Shown here: positions 34,602-44,278 of the stretch, piece by piece | How the letters are laid out: each line of letters begins with the position of its first letter | Position numbering within the stretch: the stretch's first letter is position 1 | NCBI GenBank assembly: GCA_000828975.1 | Contig: AP014683.1 | Location: forward strand, 186,001-250,000 | Reading direction: 5' to 3' | DNA length: 64,000 bases | Source: Burkholderiales bacterium GJ-E10 | GTDB taxonomy: Bacteria; Pseudomonadota; Gammaproteobacteria; Burkholderiales; Burkholderiaceae_F | Translations under genes and position numbers: made by a program | Notes under the pieces: model-generated | Told to the model about the DNA's origin: nothing | The model's input: the letters and a program-made list of their open reading frames with translations, nothing else | Databases searched by the model: none

Positions 34602-34624
34602 AGTTGTTGACCCCCCCGCGGATT
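34602..34624 (+). promoter_or_regulatory. Conserved plasmid element, copy 2 (mobC)
   Basis: AGTTGTTGACCCCCCC followed by GCGGATT ends 8 bp before the mobC ATG at 34632. The start codon lies inside a small inverted repeat GGATTCC..GGAATCC. No Shine-Dalgarno sequence fits between element and ATG. Confidence 0.6.
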
Positions 34625-34631
34625 CCCTTAT

Positions 34632-34955
34632 ATGGAATCCCGCGTACAGAGCAGAAACAAAACCGAGCGCTACGAAATCCGCTGGAGCGCGGAAGAACTC
34701 GCAATTGCGAAGCGACACGCCGACATGGCCGGCGTAAGTCTGTCCGAGTTCGTTCGGCGCGTCGCGACTCGGCAACCGCTCGTCGCCAAGTCGGACCAAG
34801 AGACGATCGCCGAACTGCGCAAGCTGGGTGGCCTCATCAAGCATCTGTTCGGTGAACGGGCCACCGGCCTGACGCCGGCGGAGAAGCGGCAGGCGTGGGC
34901 GGTCGTCGAGGCGCTGGATGCCGCGGCGAAGGCCCTGGCGGGGCGGAAACCGTGA
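34632..34955 (+). CDS. mobC: MobC-like relaxosome accessory protein
   Basis: A 107-residue ribbon-helix-helix-type protein. It has a short basic N terminus, then YEIRWSAEELAIAKRHADMA and GVSLSEFVRRVATRQP, the recognised MobC/TraJ-type signature, and a Lys/Ala-rich C-terminal helix. Such proteins bind oriT and assist the relaxase. Its stop overlaps the GTG start of the relaxase gene. The oriT is expected in the 34446-34601 gap upstream. Confidence 0.85.
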   Translation: MESRVQSRNKTERYEIRWSAEELAIAKRHADMAGVSLSEFVRRVATRQPLVAKSDQETIAELRKLGGLIKHLFGERATGLTPAEKRQAWAVVEALDAAAKALAGRKP

Positions 34956-36799
34956 TTCCGAAGGTCATTGGCACGGAGCGGAAGGCAAGGGACCGGGATA
35001 ATTTTGGTGGTTTGGTCGAATACATCGCTCGCGACGATCCGGAATCTTTGGCAAACGGCATTCCGCCGGTACCGCCCGAGGACATCGGTACGCGGAACCT
35101 CGACGGGTACTACTACGACACGCGCGAGGGGCGCAAGATCATCGCGGAGGTGATGCACGAGACCGCGCAGAAATCGACCCGCACCCGTCGGCACCCGGGA
35201 TACCACTTCGCGGTTTCTTGGCCAGATGGCGAAAAGCCAACCCGTGAGCAAGTCGAGATTGTGGTCGGAAAGACCGTCGCGGCCGTCGGCCTCGAGGAGT
35301 GCGAGACCTTTTGGACAGTCCACCGCGACACGGACCACGTTCACCTGCACGTTTTGGTGAACACGATCCACCCCGAGCGCGGGGTGCGGGTAGGCCCGCC
35401 GTTCCGGCGGGATTTCGCGCTGCTTCACAAGGCATGCCGAGAGTTGGAACTCGAGCACGAATGGGCACGTACGAAGGGTGCCTGGGTTTCCGTCGAGCCG
35501 GAACCCGGGGTGCCGCTCATCATGGAGCGGCACCGCGCCGAGGCCCGCGGCCTCTGGAAGACGGACGAGAAGACGAAGCCCGCAATCTCCCAGCGCGCGG
35601 CGCGCGCCGAACACAATCTGGGCGGGGACAGTTTTCAGACGTGGGCGCAAGGCGCGCCGGCCGATGCGCTGCATGCCGCTCTGGAGAAGCCCGGCGCGAC
35701 CTGGACGGACGCGCATGCGGCGCTCGCCCGGTTTGGGATCTCGATCGAAGGCAAGAGCAGTGGAATGATCGTCGCGACGAAGCTCGCCACGGGCCGGGTT
35801 CTGGCCGCCAAGGCGAGCCAGTTGGGACGCTGGGCAACCAAATCGGCGCTGGAAAAGAAGCTCGGGGCCTACCAACCGCCGGCGGGGAACTTGCCGAAAG
35901 CGGCTGCCAGCTACGCGCAGCACGTCGAGGCGGAACGCCGCGGGGCGGTGGCGGCCGATCGGCGGCCGGATCCGGACGATAAGCGCACCAAGGCGCGCGA
36001 GGCCCGCGCCGTCGCGCGTGCGGAGCTTGCGCACCGGTTCGATTGGGAGCAATCGCAAAAACGGGCAGCGCGGAAGGATGAGCGGATAAAACTCAGGGCC
36101 GAGCATGCCGCGGAGCGCAAAGCGCTCCGGGAACAGCAGCGGGAAGAACGCCGGCAGGCGCGCCAAGGGAAGATGAAGCGCACGGACCTATCGCTGCTGG
36201 CGTACCGCCACGCGAAAGCGCGCGAAGCGCTCCAGGAGCGTCAGAAACAAGCCCGGGCGGCGCTTTCGCTCCGGCTGCCGCGAAATGAGGTGTGGCGGCT
36301 GTGGGTCGAGGGGGAAGCCGCGGCCGGCGACGAGGCGGCCAAGGCCGCCCTCCGCGGGATCAAGTACCGGGAGCAGCGAAACGCGAAGTCCGAGCGTGAC
36401 GCGATCGACGGCGAGGATCTTGCGCCGCTGCGACCATTTGCGGTCGGGAATCTGCGCGCCGAGGTGGACGAGGTGCGCCAGGTGGTTCACTACCTCGGCC
36501 AAGACGGTCGCGAGCGGTTCACAGACACAGGCCCGCGCATCGTGATGCGCGACCGGGAAAAGCAGAGCATTGAAGCCGCACTGCGAATTGCGGCCGAGAA
36601 GTTCGGCGGTCGCGTCGATCTCCAGGGATCGGAGGAATTCCGGGAGCGCGCCGCGCGGGAAGCGACGCGGCTCGGAATTTTGGTGCTCAATCAAGACCTA
36701 GCGGCGACCGTCGAGGACGAGCGCCGGAAGATAGAGGCGGGGCGGGAAACGCAGCGGCCAACCAGGCCGCGGTCGCGGGGGGACGATCTGTCGCGGTGA
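34952..36799 (+). CDS. MOBP-type relaxase with LPD7 domain
   Basis: A 615-residue DNA-nicking relaxase. The N-terminal relaxase domain contains FGGLVEYIARDD, HPGYHFAVSW and the metal-binding motif III HRDTDHVHLHVLVN near residue 124. A long charged coiled-coil (about 330-430) precedes an LPD7 domain (about 440-590) with FAVGNLRAEVDEV and EKFGGRVDLQGSEEFRERAA. The GTG start at 34952 overlaps the mobC stop as GTGA, which overrides the longer frame. No coupling protein or transfer channel is encoded in this element, so mobilisation would depend on another system. Confidence 0.88.
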   Translation: MIPKVIGTERKARDRDNFGGLVEYIARDDPESLANGIPPVPPEDIGTRNLDGYYYDTREGRKIIAEVMHETAQKSTRTRRHPGYHFAVSWPDGEKPTREQVEIVVGKTVAAVGLEECETFWTVHRDTDHVHLHVLVNTIHPERGVRVGPPFRRDFALLHKACRELELEHEWARTKGAWVSVEPEPGVPLIMERHRAEARGLWKTDEKTKPAISQRAARAEHNLGGDSFQTWAQGAPADALHAALEKPGATWTDAHAALARFGISIEGKSSGMIVATKLATGRVLAAKASQLGRWATKSALEKKLGAYQPPAGNLPKAAASYAQHVEAERRGAVAADRRPDPDDKRTKAREARAVARAELAHRFDWEQSQKRAARKDERIKLRAEHAAERKALREQQREERRQARQGKMKRTDLSLLAYRHAKAREALQERQKQARAALSLRLPRNEVWRLWVEGEAAAGDEAAKAALRGIKYREQRNAKSERDAIDGEDLAPLRPFAVGNLRAEVDEVRQVVHYLGQDGRERFTDTGPRIVMRDREKQSIEAALRIAAEKFGGRVDLQGSEEFRERAAREATRLGILVLNQDLAATVEDERRKIEAGRETQRPTRPRSRGDDLSR

Positions 36800-37085
36800 G
36801 GGGCCGGCAAAGCCGAAAAATGGCGCCAACCGCATACGGCGTGACAACCAGTCGAGCTACCTGTCAGCGCCCTTGACGGCAGCCACGTGAATTCCGAGCG
36901 TATCGGCAATCGACTCGACCACGTTTCGAACGGGCGCAAGATCGCGCTCAACGACCTCCCATGTCGTCTCGATATCCACACCATGGCGCGTCCCCTCCTG
37001 ATGGGGTGGGCGTTGTGGTTAGGTCCGGGCATGTGTTGCTGCACATGCCCGGACCGCTCTGTGCCTGGTGGTCCCAGGCGACGGA
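36800..37085. other. Convergent intergenic region between relaxase and stbC-like gene
   Basis: No gene is supported. The notable feature is the 14-bp inverted repeat at 37022-37055. The two flanking genes converge here. Confidence 0.5.
37022..37055. repeat. Perfect 14-bp inverted repeat with 6-nt loop
   Basis: GGTCCGGGCATGTG, loop TTGCTG, then CACATGCCCGGACC. It lies between two converging genes, but neither strand has a T-run after the stem, so a simple intrinsic terminator is doubtful. A protein-binding site or a cruciform-prone locus is possible. Confidence 0.7.
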
Positions 37086-37553
37086 TTACTGCGCACTGCC
37101 ATTTTTTTTGAGGGCACCCGGCTCCACTTTCGTGCAGGCAACTAAGCCCTGGCTGTAGCCGCGATCAAATTCGTACGACACCCCCTTGGCCCAGCCGAGG
37201 GCGCCGAGAATTATGAAAGCACATAGGCCGACGACGTACCACCAGGAAAAAGCCTCGCGAAGCGGGACCGTGAGGACGGACCAGTCGGGTTTGACGTTCT
37301 GCGTCGGTGGCGGCAGTGCTTTGGCGATATTCGCGCCAAGTGTTTTCAGGTCATCGTCGCTTATCCGCACCCGAAGCCCGTTGGCGGCGGCCGTGATTTC
37401 CGCAGCCAATCTCTCCAGTGCGTTGATCGAAGGGTCGACGGCACCCTGCAATTCGCGCGGTAGCTCTTTAATCTTGTCGTGAAGCTCGCCAACGTCACCG
37501 AGAAGTTCGGCGGTGAGCGCTTCGAGGGCGGTGCTTTCCATTTTTGCCCTCAC
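37086..37553 (-). CDS. StbC-like membrane protein of the stability operon
   Basis: A 155-residue protein: an N-terminal helical region (about 1-60, AELLGDVGELHDKIKELP), a linker with ALPPPTQNVKPDW, one strong membrane helix (about 105-122, WWYVVGLCAFIILGALGW) and a short C-terminal tail. The GTG start overlaps the stop of the StbB-like gene as GTGA. In IncW-type stbABC the third gene also encodes a small membrane protein; the call rests on that context, as the sequence itself is not diagnostic. Confidence 0.55.
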   Translation of the reverse strand: MRAKMESTALEALTAELLGDVGELHDKIKELPRELQGAVDPSINALERLAAEITAAANGLRVRISDDDLKTLGANIAKALPPPTQNVKPDWSVLTVPLREAFSWWYVVGLCAFIILGALGWAKGVSYEFDRGYSQGLVACTKVEPGALKKNGSAQ

Positions 37554-38239
37554 GAAAAGAGCGCATCGAACGCCATGTCTAGCTCCTCGGCGACGCCATC
37601 CACGAGGCGACGCAGGCCGATGGCGCGCGACACGCGAATCTTGTCCTCTTCGGTTTTGGCCTCTTTCAGTGCGGCCTTGAGGTCGATCGGGTCGCTCAGC
37701 ACATCCTCCATCGATAGATTCGCGGCGCGCAGCTTTCCGTACGCTTCGCTTGCGTGGATGACGGCATCGCGATGCACACGAAGTTCGCCTCGCGCCGCCG
37801 CTTCGAAAAGGGGCTTGAACAGGTGCTCTGGGTCTTCGCCAAGCTCGACCATGTTCATTACGACGCGGATTTTCCGTGCCGGCACCCCGATGTTGCGCAG
37901 CATCGACGCCGTAGCCATCGTGTCGCGAATCTGCTTTTGTTTCGGTACAGTGGGAATTACGAATGCGTCAAAATCATCATGGGATCCACGGTATGCCTTC
38001 ATCTGCTCCAGGAAGCTCTCGATGTTCGACGCTCCGACGTCGATGACGATCGCGTCCGCAATCGTGACGCGATCCATTAGGTCCGCGAATTGTTTGCCGC
38101 GGAGCACCTCGTCTTCTGTCCCCTCGGCGTTAATGGATTCGACGGAAACGACCGGACATTTCAGGCGCGGGCTGAGCAGGAAGGTTGCGATGGTCGTTTT
38201 TCCGACATTGCCCGACAGATTTAGATCAACAACTTTCAC
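37550..38239 (-). CDS. StbB-like (ParA-superfamily) plasmid stability ATPase
   Basis: A 229-residue P-loop protein with the deviant Walker A LNLSGNVGKTTIATF at the N terminus, IVIDVGASNIESF as the Walker B-like strand and VVMNMVELGEDPE further on. This form of Walker A is typical of plasmid StbB proteins. GTG 38239 has AAGGA upstream. It probably acts in plasmid positioning or stability together with the StbA-like DNA-binding protein encoded upstream. Confidence 0.75.
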   Translation of the reverse strand: MKVVDLNLSGNVGKTTIATFLLSPRLKCPVVSVESINAEGTEDEVLRGKQFADLMDRVTIADAIVIDVGASNIESFLEQMKAYRGSHDDFDAFVIPTVPKQKQIRDTMATASMLRNIGVPARKIRVVMNMVELGEDPEHLFKPLFEAAARGELRVHRDAVIHASEAYGKLRAANLSMEDVLSDPIDLKAALKEAKTEEDKIRVSRAIGLRRLVDGVAEELDMAFDALFS

Positions 38240-38326
38240 GTCACGTTCCTTTCATGAGTTCGTCGCGCCCATCCAAGACGCGATCGGCTACGGGGGTGGG
38301 TTTCGAAATTGTTCCCACCTTTCTAT

Positions 38327-38349
38327 ATCCGCAGGGGGGTCAACAACTC
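38327..38349 (-). promoter_or_regulatory. Conserved plasmid element, copy 3 (stbB)
   Basis: Read towards stbB: GAGTTGTTGACCCCCC, then TGCGGAT and TATAGAAAGG. It lies between the StbA-like gene and the StbB-like gene, 88 bp before the latter's start, and may give stbBC its own control point. Confidence 0.55.
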
Positions 38350-38369
38350 CGCGCCGCAACCGATGGTTG

Positions 38370-38813
38370 TCATTTGGGTTTAAACAAACTCGTTCCGTCT
38401 TCCGGGGCCGGGAATCGCTCTTCGGCTTGCCGGCGCGCTTCGATGAGTGCTTCGCGCGTTGACAACGCGCGTCGTGGCCCCGACTCACTGCCCGATGCCT
38501 GTGGCTCGGCCGCATGCGCGGCGCCCGAAGGGGGCTCCGGTTTCGCGGGGATGCTCGTCTCCTGCTGGGCAACGTGGCCGCCGGCACGCTTGCGTGCGCT
38601 GGTGCCGCTGTCGGTAATCCGGCGCCGAATGAAGGCGGAAATCGATGGAATCTTCACGTCGATTCCAGCCTCCTCCTTCAAGAAGAGTGCGATCTGCGCG
38701 AGCGTGTACCCATCGCTGTGCAGTTCAAGGATCGCTGCCTCGTAGGGCCTCAGTTTTGAGGTTCGTGTCGCGTGGCCGGGCTGGTGACGCTTCTTGAAAT
38801 CTGCAAGGCTCAT
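38370..38813 (-). CDS. StbA-like DNA-binding protein
   Basis: A 147-residue protein. The N-terminal half has a helix-turn-helix type run ([20 protein letters not shown], then [25 protein letters not shown] spread over two helices). The C-terminal half is low-complexity (Pro/Ala/Glu) and ends in DGTSLFKPK. Size, fold and position upstream of an StbB-like gene fit StbA of IncW plasmids, which binds direct repeats near its own promoter and oriT. Confidence 0.6.
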   Translation of the reverse strand: MSLADFKKRHQPGHATRTSKLRPYEAAILELHSDGYTLAQIALFLKEEAGIDVKIPSISAFIRRRITDSGTSARKRAGGHVAQQETSIPAKPEPPSGAAHAAEPQASGSESGPRRALSTREALIEARRQAEERFPAPEDGTSLFKPK

Positions 38814-39361
38814 ATTTATCGCTTAAGCACGCTGTTACGGCGATAGTAGATGAGATATCGCGCTTATTCAACCGCGAAGCCGGCAAACATGTGGTAAACA
38901 AGCAGAGATTAGCGATGAAAGTTCTGGCGATGACTGAAGGAAAACCGGACAAGATAAGGGTTTGTCCGTACATCGCGCCTTCGGCAGCTCGTTCCGGCAA
39001 ACACCCATCTTGGGTCAGGCTCCGCCCGACACCCGTTCCCTCGACCATCTCCTCCGCGCCTTCGGTCTTGTCGCAGCCTGGGGAGAAGTGCCATAGCGGG
39101 GAGTCCATGCGCAGGAGCCGATTCCGAGAAGCATGGCGTCTTCGGCGCCGAGGAAGCGTTCGCGGTGTGGATTGCGGCGCGGCGGCGTGCCCACAGGTTC
39201 AAGGAGGGGTGCGACTATCGGCGTGTCGTGAGCCGCGGCGGGGATCGACGGCGTGGCGTTGCGCCGCAAAGAACGCTAGACGGGGCGGCCTTTCGCGGTT
39301 GAAAATCCCCCCTTTCCGCCGGCGGATTTCGGCCGGCGCTTCGTGGCAGTCAATTTCCCAG
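38814..39361. other. Gap between stbA-like gene and hsdM
   Basis: No confident gene. AT-richer sequence at 38820-38900 probably holds the stbA promoter. A plus-strand frame without a start, about 39095-39300, reads [20 protein letters not shown], then CDYRRVV, which faintly recalls AntA/Bro-type antirepressor fragments. The frame upstream of hsdM that extends its ORF is not convincing coding sequence. Confidence 0.4.
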
Positions 39362-40948
39362 ATGAATCAGGACCTTAAAAAGACGCTTTGGGCCGCCGCC
39401 GACAAATTGCGCGCGAGCATGGACGCCGCCGAGTACAAGCACATCGTGCTCGGCCTCATTTTCTTGAAATACATCTCCGACGCCTTCGACGAGCGCCGGG
39501 CGGCGTTGCAAGCAGCGTTTTTGGACGAGAACTCCGACCTGCACCTGCCGGACGCCGCGGACCACGCCGCCGCGCTCGAGGAGCGCGACTACTACACCAT
39601 GGCCAACGTGTTCTGGGTGCCGGCGCAGGCGCGCTGGGAAACCCTGCGCGCCCAGGCCAAGCAGCCGGAGATCGGCGTGCGGATCGACGCCGCGCTGGAG
39701 GCGATCGAAACCGACAATCCGCGCCTCAAGGGCATTCTCGACAAGCGCTTCGGCCGCACCCAACTGGAACCGGGCAAGCTCGGTGAACTGGTGGATCTGA
39801 TCTCCACCATCGGGTTCGGAGTAGGGCATCGCGCCAAGGACCTGTTGGGCGAGGTCTACGAATACTTCCTCGGCCAGTTCGCCAGCGCCGAAGGAAAGAA
39901 GGGCGGGCAGTTCTACACCCCCGCTTCGGTGGTGAAGGTGCTCGTCGAGGTGCTTGCCCCGCATCAGGGCCGCGTCTACGACCCCTGCTGCGGTTCGGGC
40001 GGCATGTTCGTGCAGAGCGAGAAGTTCATCGAGAGCCACGGCGGCAAAGCCGATGACATTTCCATCTACGGCCAGGAAGCCAATCCGACGACCTGGCGGC
40101 TGGTGGCGATGAACCTGGCGATCCGCGGCTTCGCGGCCGATCTCGGCAAGGAGCCGGCGGATACCTTCCACCGCGACCAACACCCGGATCTGCGCGCCGA
40201 CTACATCCTCGCCAATCCGCCGTTCAATATCAGCGACTGGGGCGGCGAGCGTCTATTGGAAGACAAGCGCTGGGCGTACGGCACCCCGCCTGCGGGCAAC
40301 GCGAACTACGCCTGGCTGCAGCATATCCTGCACCACCTTTCCCCGCGCGGCCAGGCGGGCGTGGTGCTCGCCAACGGCAGCATGAGCAGCAACCAGAACA
40401 ACGAAGGCGCCATCCGCAAGGCCATGGTCGAGGCCGACGTGGTAGACGTGATGATCGCGCTGCCCCCGCAACTCTTCTTCAACACCCAGATTCCGGCCTG
40501 CCTGTGGTTTCTGACCAAGGACAAGAAGGGCGCCGCCGCGCCGGGCGGCAGACAAGGCCGCGATCGGCGCGGCGAAGTGCTGTTCATCGACGCGCGCAAG
40601 CTCGGCCGGATGGAGACACGCGTGAACCGCGTGTTCGACGACGAGGATGTGGCGCACATCGCGGCCACCGTGCACCGCTGGCGGGCCGATGGCGAGGACG
40701 GCGCCGACGAGCCTTATGTCGATGTGCCCGGGTTCTGCCGCGCCGTAAAGCTCGCCGATATCGCCGAGCACGGTCATGTGCTCACGCCCGGACGTTACGT
40801 GGGCGCCGAGGCGGCGGAAGATGACGACGAAGCTTTCAACGAGAAGATGGAGCGGCTGACCGCGCAGCTCGCCGAACAGATGGCGAAGGGGGCCGAACTG
40901 GATGCGGTGATTCGGGAGAAGCTCGGGGGAATGGGGTATGCGATCTGA
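39362..40948 (+). CDS. hsdM: Type I restriction-modification methyltransferase subunit
   Basis: A 528-residue N6-adenine methyltransferase of the HsdM family. The N-terminal helical domain begins [23 protein letters not shown]-binding motif [12 protein letters not shown] and catalytic motif [14 protein letters not shown] are intact. ATG 39362 is the family's usual start; the longer frame is rejected. With HsdS it methylates the recognition site, and with HsdR it forms the restriction complex. The hsdS start overlaps its 3' end. Confidence 0.94.
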   Translation: MNQDLKKTLWAAADKLRASMDAAEYKHIVLGLIFLKYISDAFDERRAALQAAFLDENSDLHLPDAADHAAALEERDYYTMANVFWVPAQARWETLRAQAKQPEIGVRIDAALEAIETDNPRLKGILDKRFGRTQLEPGKLGELVDLISTIGFGVGHRAKDLLGEVYEYFLGQFASAEGKKGGQFYTPASVVKVLVEVLAPHQGRVYDPCCGSGGMFVQSEKFIESHGGKADDISIYGQEANPTTWRLVAMNLAIRGFAADLGKEPADTFHRDQHPDLRADYILANPPFNISDWGGERLLEDKRWAYGTPPAGNANYAWLQHILHHLSPRGQAGVVLANGSMSSNQNNEGAIRKAMVEADVVDVMIALPPQLFFNTQIPACLWFLTKDKKGAAAPGGRQGRDRRGEVLFIDARKLGRMETRVNRVFDDEDVAHIAATVHRWRADGEDGADEPYVDVPGFCRAVKLADIAEHGHVLTPGRYVGAEAAEDDDEAFNEKMERLTAQLAEQMAKGAELDAVIREKLGGMGYAI

Positions 40949-42170
40949 GTGGCCGACACGTCCGCTCGGCGAGTTAACGGTCAACCTAGACACTCAGCGC
41001 AAGCCAGTTAAGGAGTCCGAGCGCATTAGCGGGCCGTATCCATACTATGGCGCGTCAGGAGTCGTTGATTATGTGGACGGTTATCTCTTTGATGGAGAGT
41101 ACTTGCTTATAGCCGAAGACGGCGAGAATCTCCGCACACGCAACACGCCCGTGGCCTTCCGGGCTGTTGGCAAGTTTTGGGTCAACAACCACGCACATAT
41201 CGTTCAAGGCAATGCATTGGCGAGTACCCGGTTCTTGGAATACGCAATTCTCGCAGCCGACATCAGCCCCTATTTGACAGGAGCCGTGATGCCGAAGCTG
41301 ACGCAATCAAACCTCAAGAAACTGGTCGTGAGCTGTCCTCCATGCGACGTCCAAGATGCAATCGTCGGTGTACTCGGTGCGCTCGACGACCGCATTGACC
41401 TCCTGCACCAAGCAAACGCCACCCTCGAATCCATCGCCCAAACCCTGTTCAAAAGCTGGTTCATCGACTTCGACCCCGTGCGTGCCAAAGCAGAGGGCCG
41501 CGAGCCCGAAGGCATGGACGCCGCAACGGCAGCGCTGTTTCCCACCGAGTTCGAGGAATCGGCACTGGGTCCGATTCCGAAGGGGTGGCGATCGGTGATG
41601 GTTGGCGAATTCTTCGCGTTGACCATGGGGCAGTCGCCGCCCGGAGAAACGTACAACGAGGCGGGCGACGGTGTTCCTTTTTTTCAAGGACGCGCCGATT
41701 TCGGTTTTAGATTTCCCACCGTGCGGGTGTACTGCACGGCGCCAACGCGATTAGCAAACACTGGCGACGTCTTGATTAGCGTTCGCGCGCCTGTTGGAGA
41801 CGTGAATGTTGCTCTTGAAAACTGCGCTATAGGGCGCGGCGTCGCTGCTGTGACCTTGGACAGTTCGCCATCATTCGCACTCTATTCGATGAAGGCGTTG
41901 CGTGATCGTTTTGCCGAGTATGAATCTCATGGGACGGTTTTTGGCTCGATCAATAAGAAGCAGTTTGAAGCGTTGCCATGCGTATTCCCTGGCAATCAGG
42001 TGCTCGCCGCTTTTGCATCGATAGCTGGCCCACTGGATGAGCGAATTCTCATGAACGAGCTTCAGCTTCGCTCCCTGGCCCGCTTGCGCGACACCCTCCT
42101 CCCCCGTCTCATCTCCGGCAAAGTCCGTATTCCGGCCACCCAAGAGGAAGGCGAAGGGGCGTTGACATGA
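40938..42170 (+). CDS. hsdS: Type I restriction-modification specificity subunit
   Basis: A 410-residue two-domain specificity protein. The first target-recognition domain (about 1-140, [13 protein letters not shown] ... [11 protein letters not shown]) is followed by a conserved helical spacer ([20 protein letters not shown]), then the second domain (about 215-370, [20 protein letters not shown]) and spacer ([16 protein letters not shown]). The two halves define the bipartite DNA target, which cannot be read from sequence alone. It overlaps hsdM and the next gene. Confidence 0.92.
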   Translation: MRSEWPTRPLGELTVNLDTQRKPVKESERISGPYPYYGASGVVDYVDGYLFDGEYLLIAEDGENLRTRNTPVAFRAVGKFWVNNHAHIVQGNALASTRFLEYAILAADISPYLTGAVMPKLTQSNLKKLVVSCPPCDVQDAIVGVLGALDDRIDLLHQANATLESIAQTLFKSWFIDFDPVRAKAEGREPEGMDAATAALFPTEFEESALGPIPKGWRSVMVGEFFALTMGQSPPGETYNEAGDGVPFFQGRADFGFRFPTVRVYCTAPTRLANTGDVLISVRAPVGDVNVALENCAIGRGVAAVTLDSSPSFALYSMKALRDRFAEYESHGTVFGSINKKQFEALPCVFPGNQVLAAFASIAGPLDERILMNELQLRSLARLRDTLLPRLISGKVRIPATQEEGEGALT

Positions 42171-42865
42171 ACGACGCCATCCACATTTACTGCGACGAGT
42201 CTTGCCACCTCGAGCGCGACCATGCGCGCTCGATGGTTCTGGGCGCGGTGTGGTGTCCAGGCTCGCATCGAGCAATGTTGACTCGCGAGATCAAGGCGCT
42301 GAAAAAACGATACGGCCTCGCGCCGGGTTTTGAGATCAAGTGGGTGAAGGTTTCGCCAGCCAAGCTTGGTTTTTACCGCGCATTGCTGGATTTCTTTTTC
42401 GATGAGCCGCTGCTGCATTTCCGCGGACTCGTCGTGCCGGACAAGAATGCGCTCGATCACGCGCGCTTTGCGCAGGACCACGATAGCTTTTATTACAAAA
42501 TGTGGTACCTGCTGCTCAACCGGCTGATCGCGCCTGAGGAACGGTATCGAATCTTCCTCGACATCAAAGATACCAGGGGGGTGGCAAAGGTCGAGAAGCT
42601 GCACGACGTCCTGTGCAATGCCAATTACGATTTCGACCGATCGGTGATCCAGTCCATTCAGCTTGTTCATTCCCACGAGGTCGCGCTGCTGCAGTTGGCG
42701 GACCTGCTGATCGGTGCGCTGGGCTACGCTCATCGTGGTTTGGATGGCAGTCCGGCTAAGTCCGCTTTGGTGGAACACCTGCGCTATCGCTCGGGACTGC
42801 GTCTCGATCGAAGCTCCCTGATGAGCCGGCGCGAGCAAATTGATGCTGGTCGCTGGCGGATTTGA
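42167..42865 (+). CDS. DUF3800-family protein
   Basis: A 232-residue protein with the family's opening IHIYCDESCHLE and mid-protein acidic run RIFLDIKDTRG, ending in LLQLADLLIGALGYAHRG. DUF3800 proteins have an RNase H-like fold with conserved Asp/Glu and are frequent in defence loci; activity is largely unproven. Its ATG overlaps the hsdS stop by four bases, so it is co-expressed with the restriction system. Confidence 0.8.
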   Translation: MNDAIHIYCDESCHLERDHARSMVLGAVWCPGSHRAMLTREIKALKKRYGLAPGFEIKWVKVSPAKLGFYRALLDFFFDEPLLHFRGLVVPDKNALDHARFAQDHDSFYYKMWYLLLNRLIAPEERYRIFLDIKDTRGVAKVEKLHDVLCNANYDFDRSVIQSIQLVHSHEVALLQLADLLIGALGYAHRGLDGSPAKSALVEHLRYRSGLRLDRSSLMSRREQIDAGRWRI

Positions 42866-43091
42866 TCACGGTTGTTGAGGTTTGGGTGCCGGATTCCATC
42901 GCGTAGCGTGGCAGGAATCGGTGGGCTGGTGCGGGTGATCGCCGGCCGGTTGGCGGACGCACGCGGTGCGGCGAGCGTTGTCCAGGGACGGCCGGTCCGG
43001 TCGCTTGCGACGAACCGGGGACCGGCCGTCGGTGGGCAACGCGGTGATCGCCAAGGCGCCGGGGCGATGCGCCTGCGCGTTGTGGTTGCGG
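42866..43091. other. Convergent gap with a 12-bp inverted repeat
   Basis: Between the DUF3800 gene and the SEC-C gene. GACGGCCGGTCC (42987-42998) and GGACCGGCCGTC (43019-43030) form a perfect inverted repeat with a 20-nt loop; no T-run follows. It could serve as a bidirectional terminator or be a transposon-related end. Confidence 0.5.
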
Positions 43092-43574
<483 letters not shown>

Positions 43575-43608
43575 AGTGGGTCAACTTTACCAAGACCGGA
43601 GGGAAGCG

Positions 43609-44184
43609 ATGGATACCGCCTTGTTGGCCGATGGCCGACTGCACGCCACATTGCGACACATAGACGAAGATCTGGCCGCCGAGCAGCGCGCGGCGGGCTG
43701 TCCGCGCTGCGGCGCGAGGCTGCACTCGGCGCGCTACCCGCGCAAGCCGCGCGGGGTGCCCCGCGGGTCGCGCGCCGAGTATGACCGGCGGCTGAGCCTG
43801 TGCTGCGCGCGCGACGGCTGCCGCAAGCGCGCCACGCCGCCCTCGGTTCGGTTTCTCGGACCCAAGGTCTACGTGAGCGCGGTGGTGGTGCTGATCGCGG
43901 CGCTGCGTTGCGGGCCGACCCCGGCGCGGCTCCGGGTGCTCGAGGAGCTCGTCGGCGCGAGCCGCCGCACGATTCTGCGCTGGCGCCGGTGGTGGACCGA
44001 GGAGCTGATCGACACGCCGTTCTGGCGCGCGGCCGCGGGCACGCTGATGCCGCCGGTTGCCACCACGGAGCTGCCGGCCGCGCTGCTGGATCGCTTTGCC
44101 GGAGACGCCCGGGATCGATTGCTGGCGGCCCTGCGCTGGCTCTCCCCGACCACGACCGGGAGCGCCGCCGTGCAAGCTACCTGA
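43609..44184 (+). CDS. Zinc-ribbon/HTH protein of the transposon
   Basis: A 191-residue protein with CPRCGARL and, further on, CCARDGCRKR as a probable zinc ribbon (residues 30-65). A helix-turn-helix-like region follows (ARLRVLEELVGASRRTILRW) with WRRWWTEEL after it. ATG 43609 has GGAGGGA upstream. It starts the transposon gene set, 94 bp before the transposase. It may bind the transposon ends or regulate expression; no family name can be given. Confidence 0.75.
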   Translation: MDTALLADGRLHATLRHIDEDLAAEQRAAGCPRCGARLHSARYPRKPRGVPRGSRAEYDRRLSLCCARDGCRKRATPPSVRFLGPKVYVSAVVVLIAALRCGPTPARLRVLEELVGASRRTILRWRRWWTEELIDTPFWRAAAGTLMPPVATTELPAALLDRFAGDARDRLLAALRWLSPTTTGSAAVQAT

Positions 44185-44278
44185 GGCGCAGGTGCCGGCC
44201 CGCAGAGGATGCGCGTGGCGCGATCCGGCGGGCGTGGCTATGGTGCGCGCATCCCCGCTGCAACCGATCGGAACCAGC

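Noticed and set aside
37022-37055. Rho-independent terminator
   Set aside because: The stem is perfect, but neither strand has a following T-run, so it is listed as an inverted repeat instead.
38891-39361. N-terminal extension of the hsdM reading frame by 157 codons
   Set aside because: The extension has no similarity to HsdM and no coding character; [10 protein letters not shown] at 39362 is the normal start of the family.
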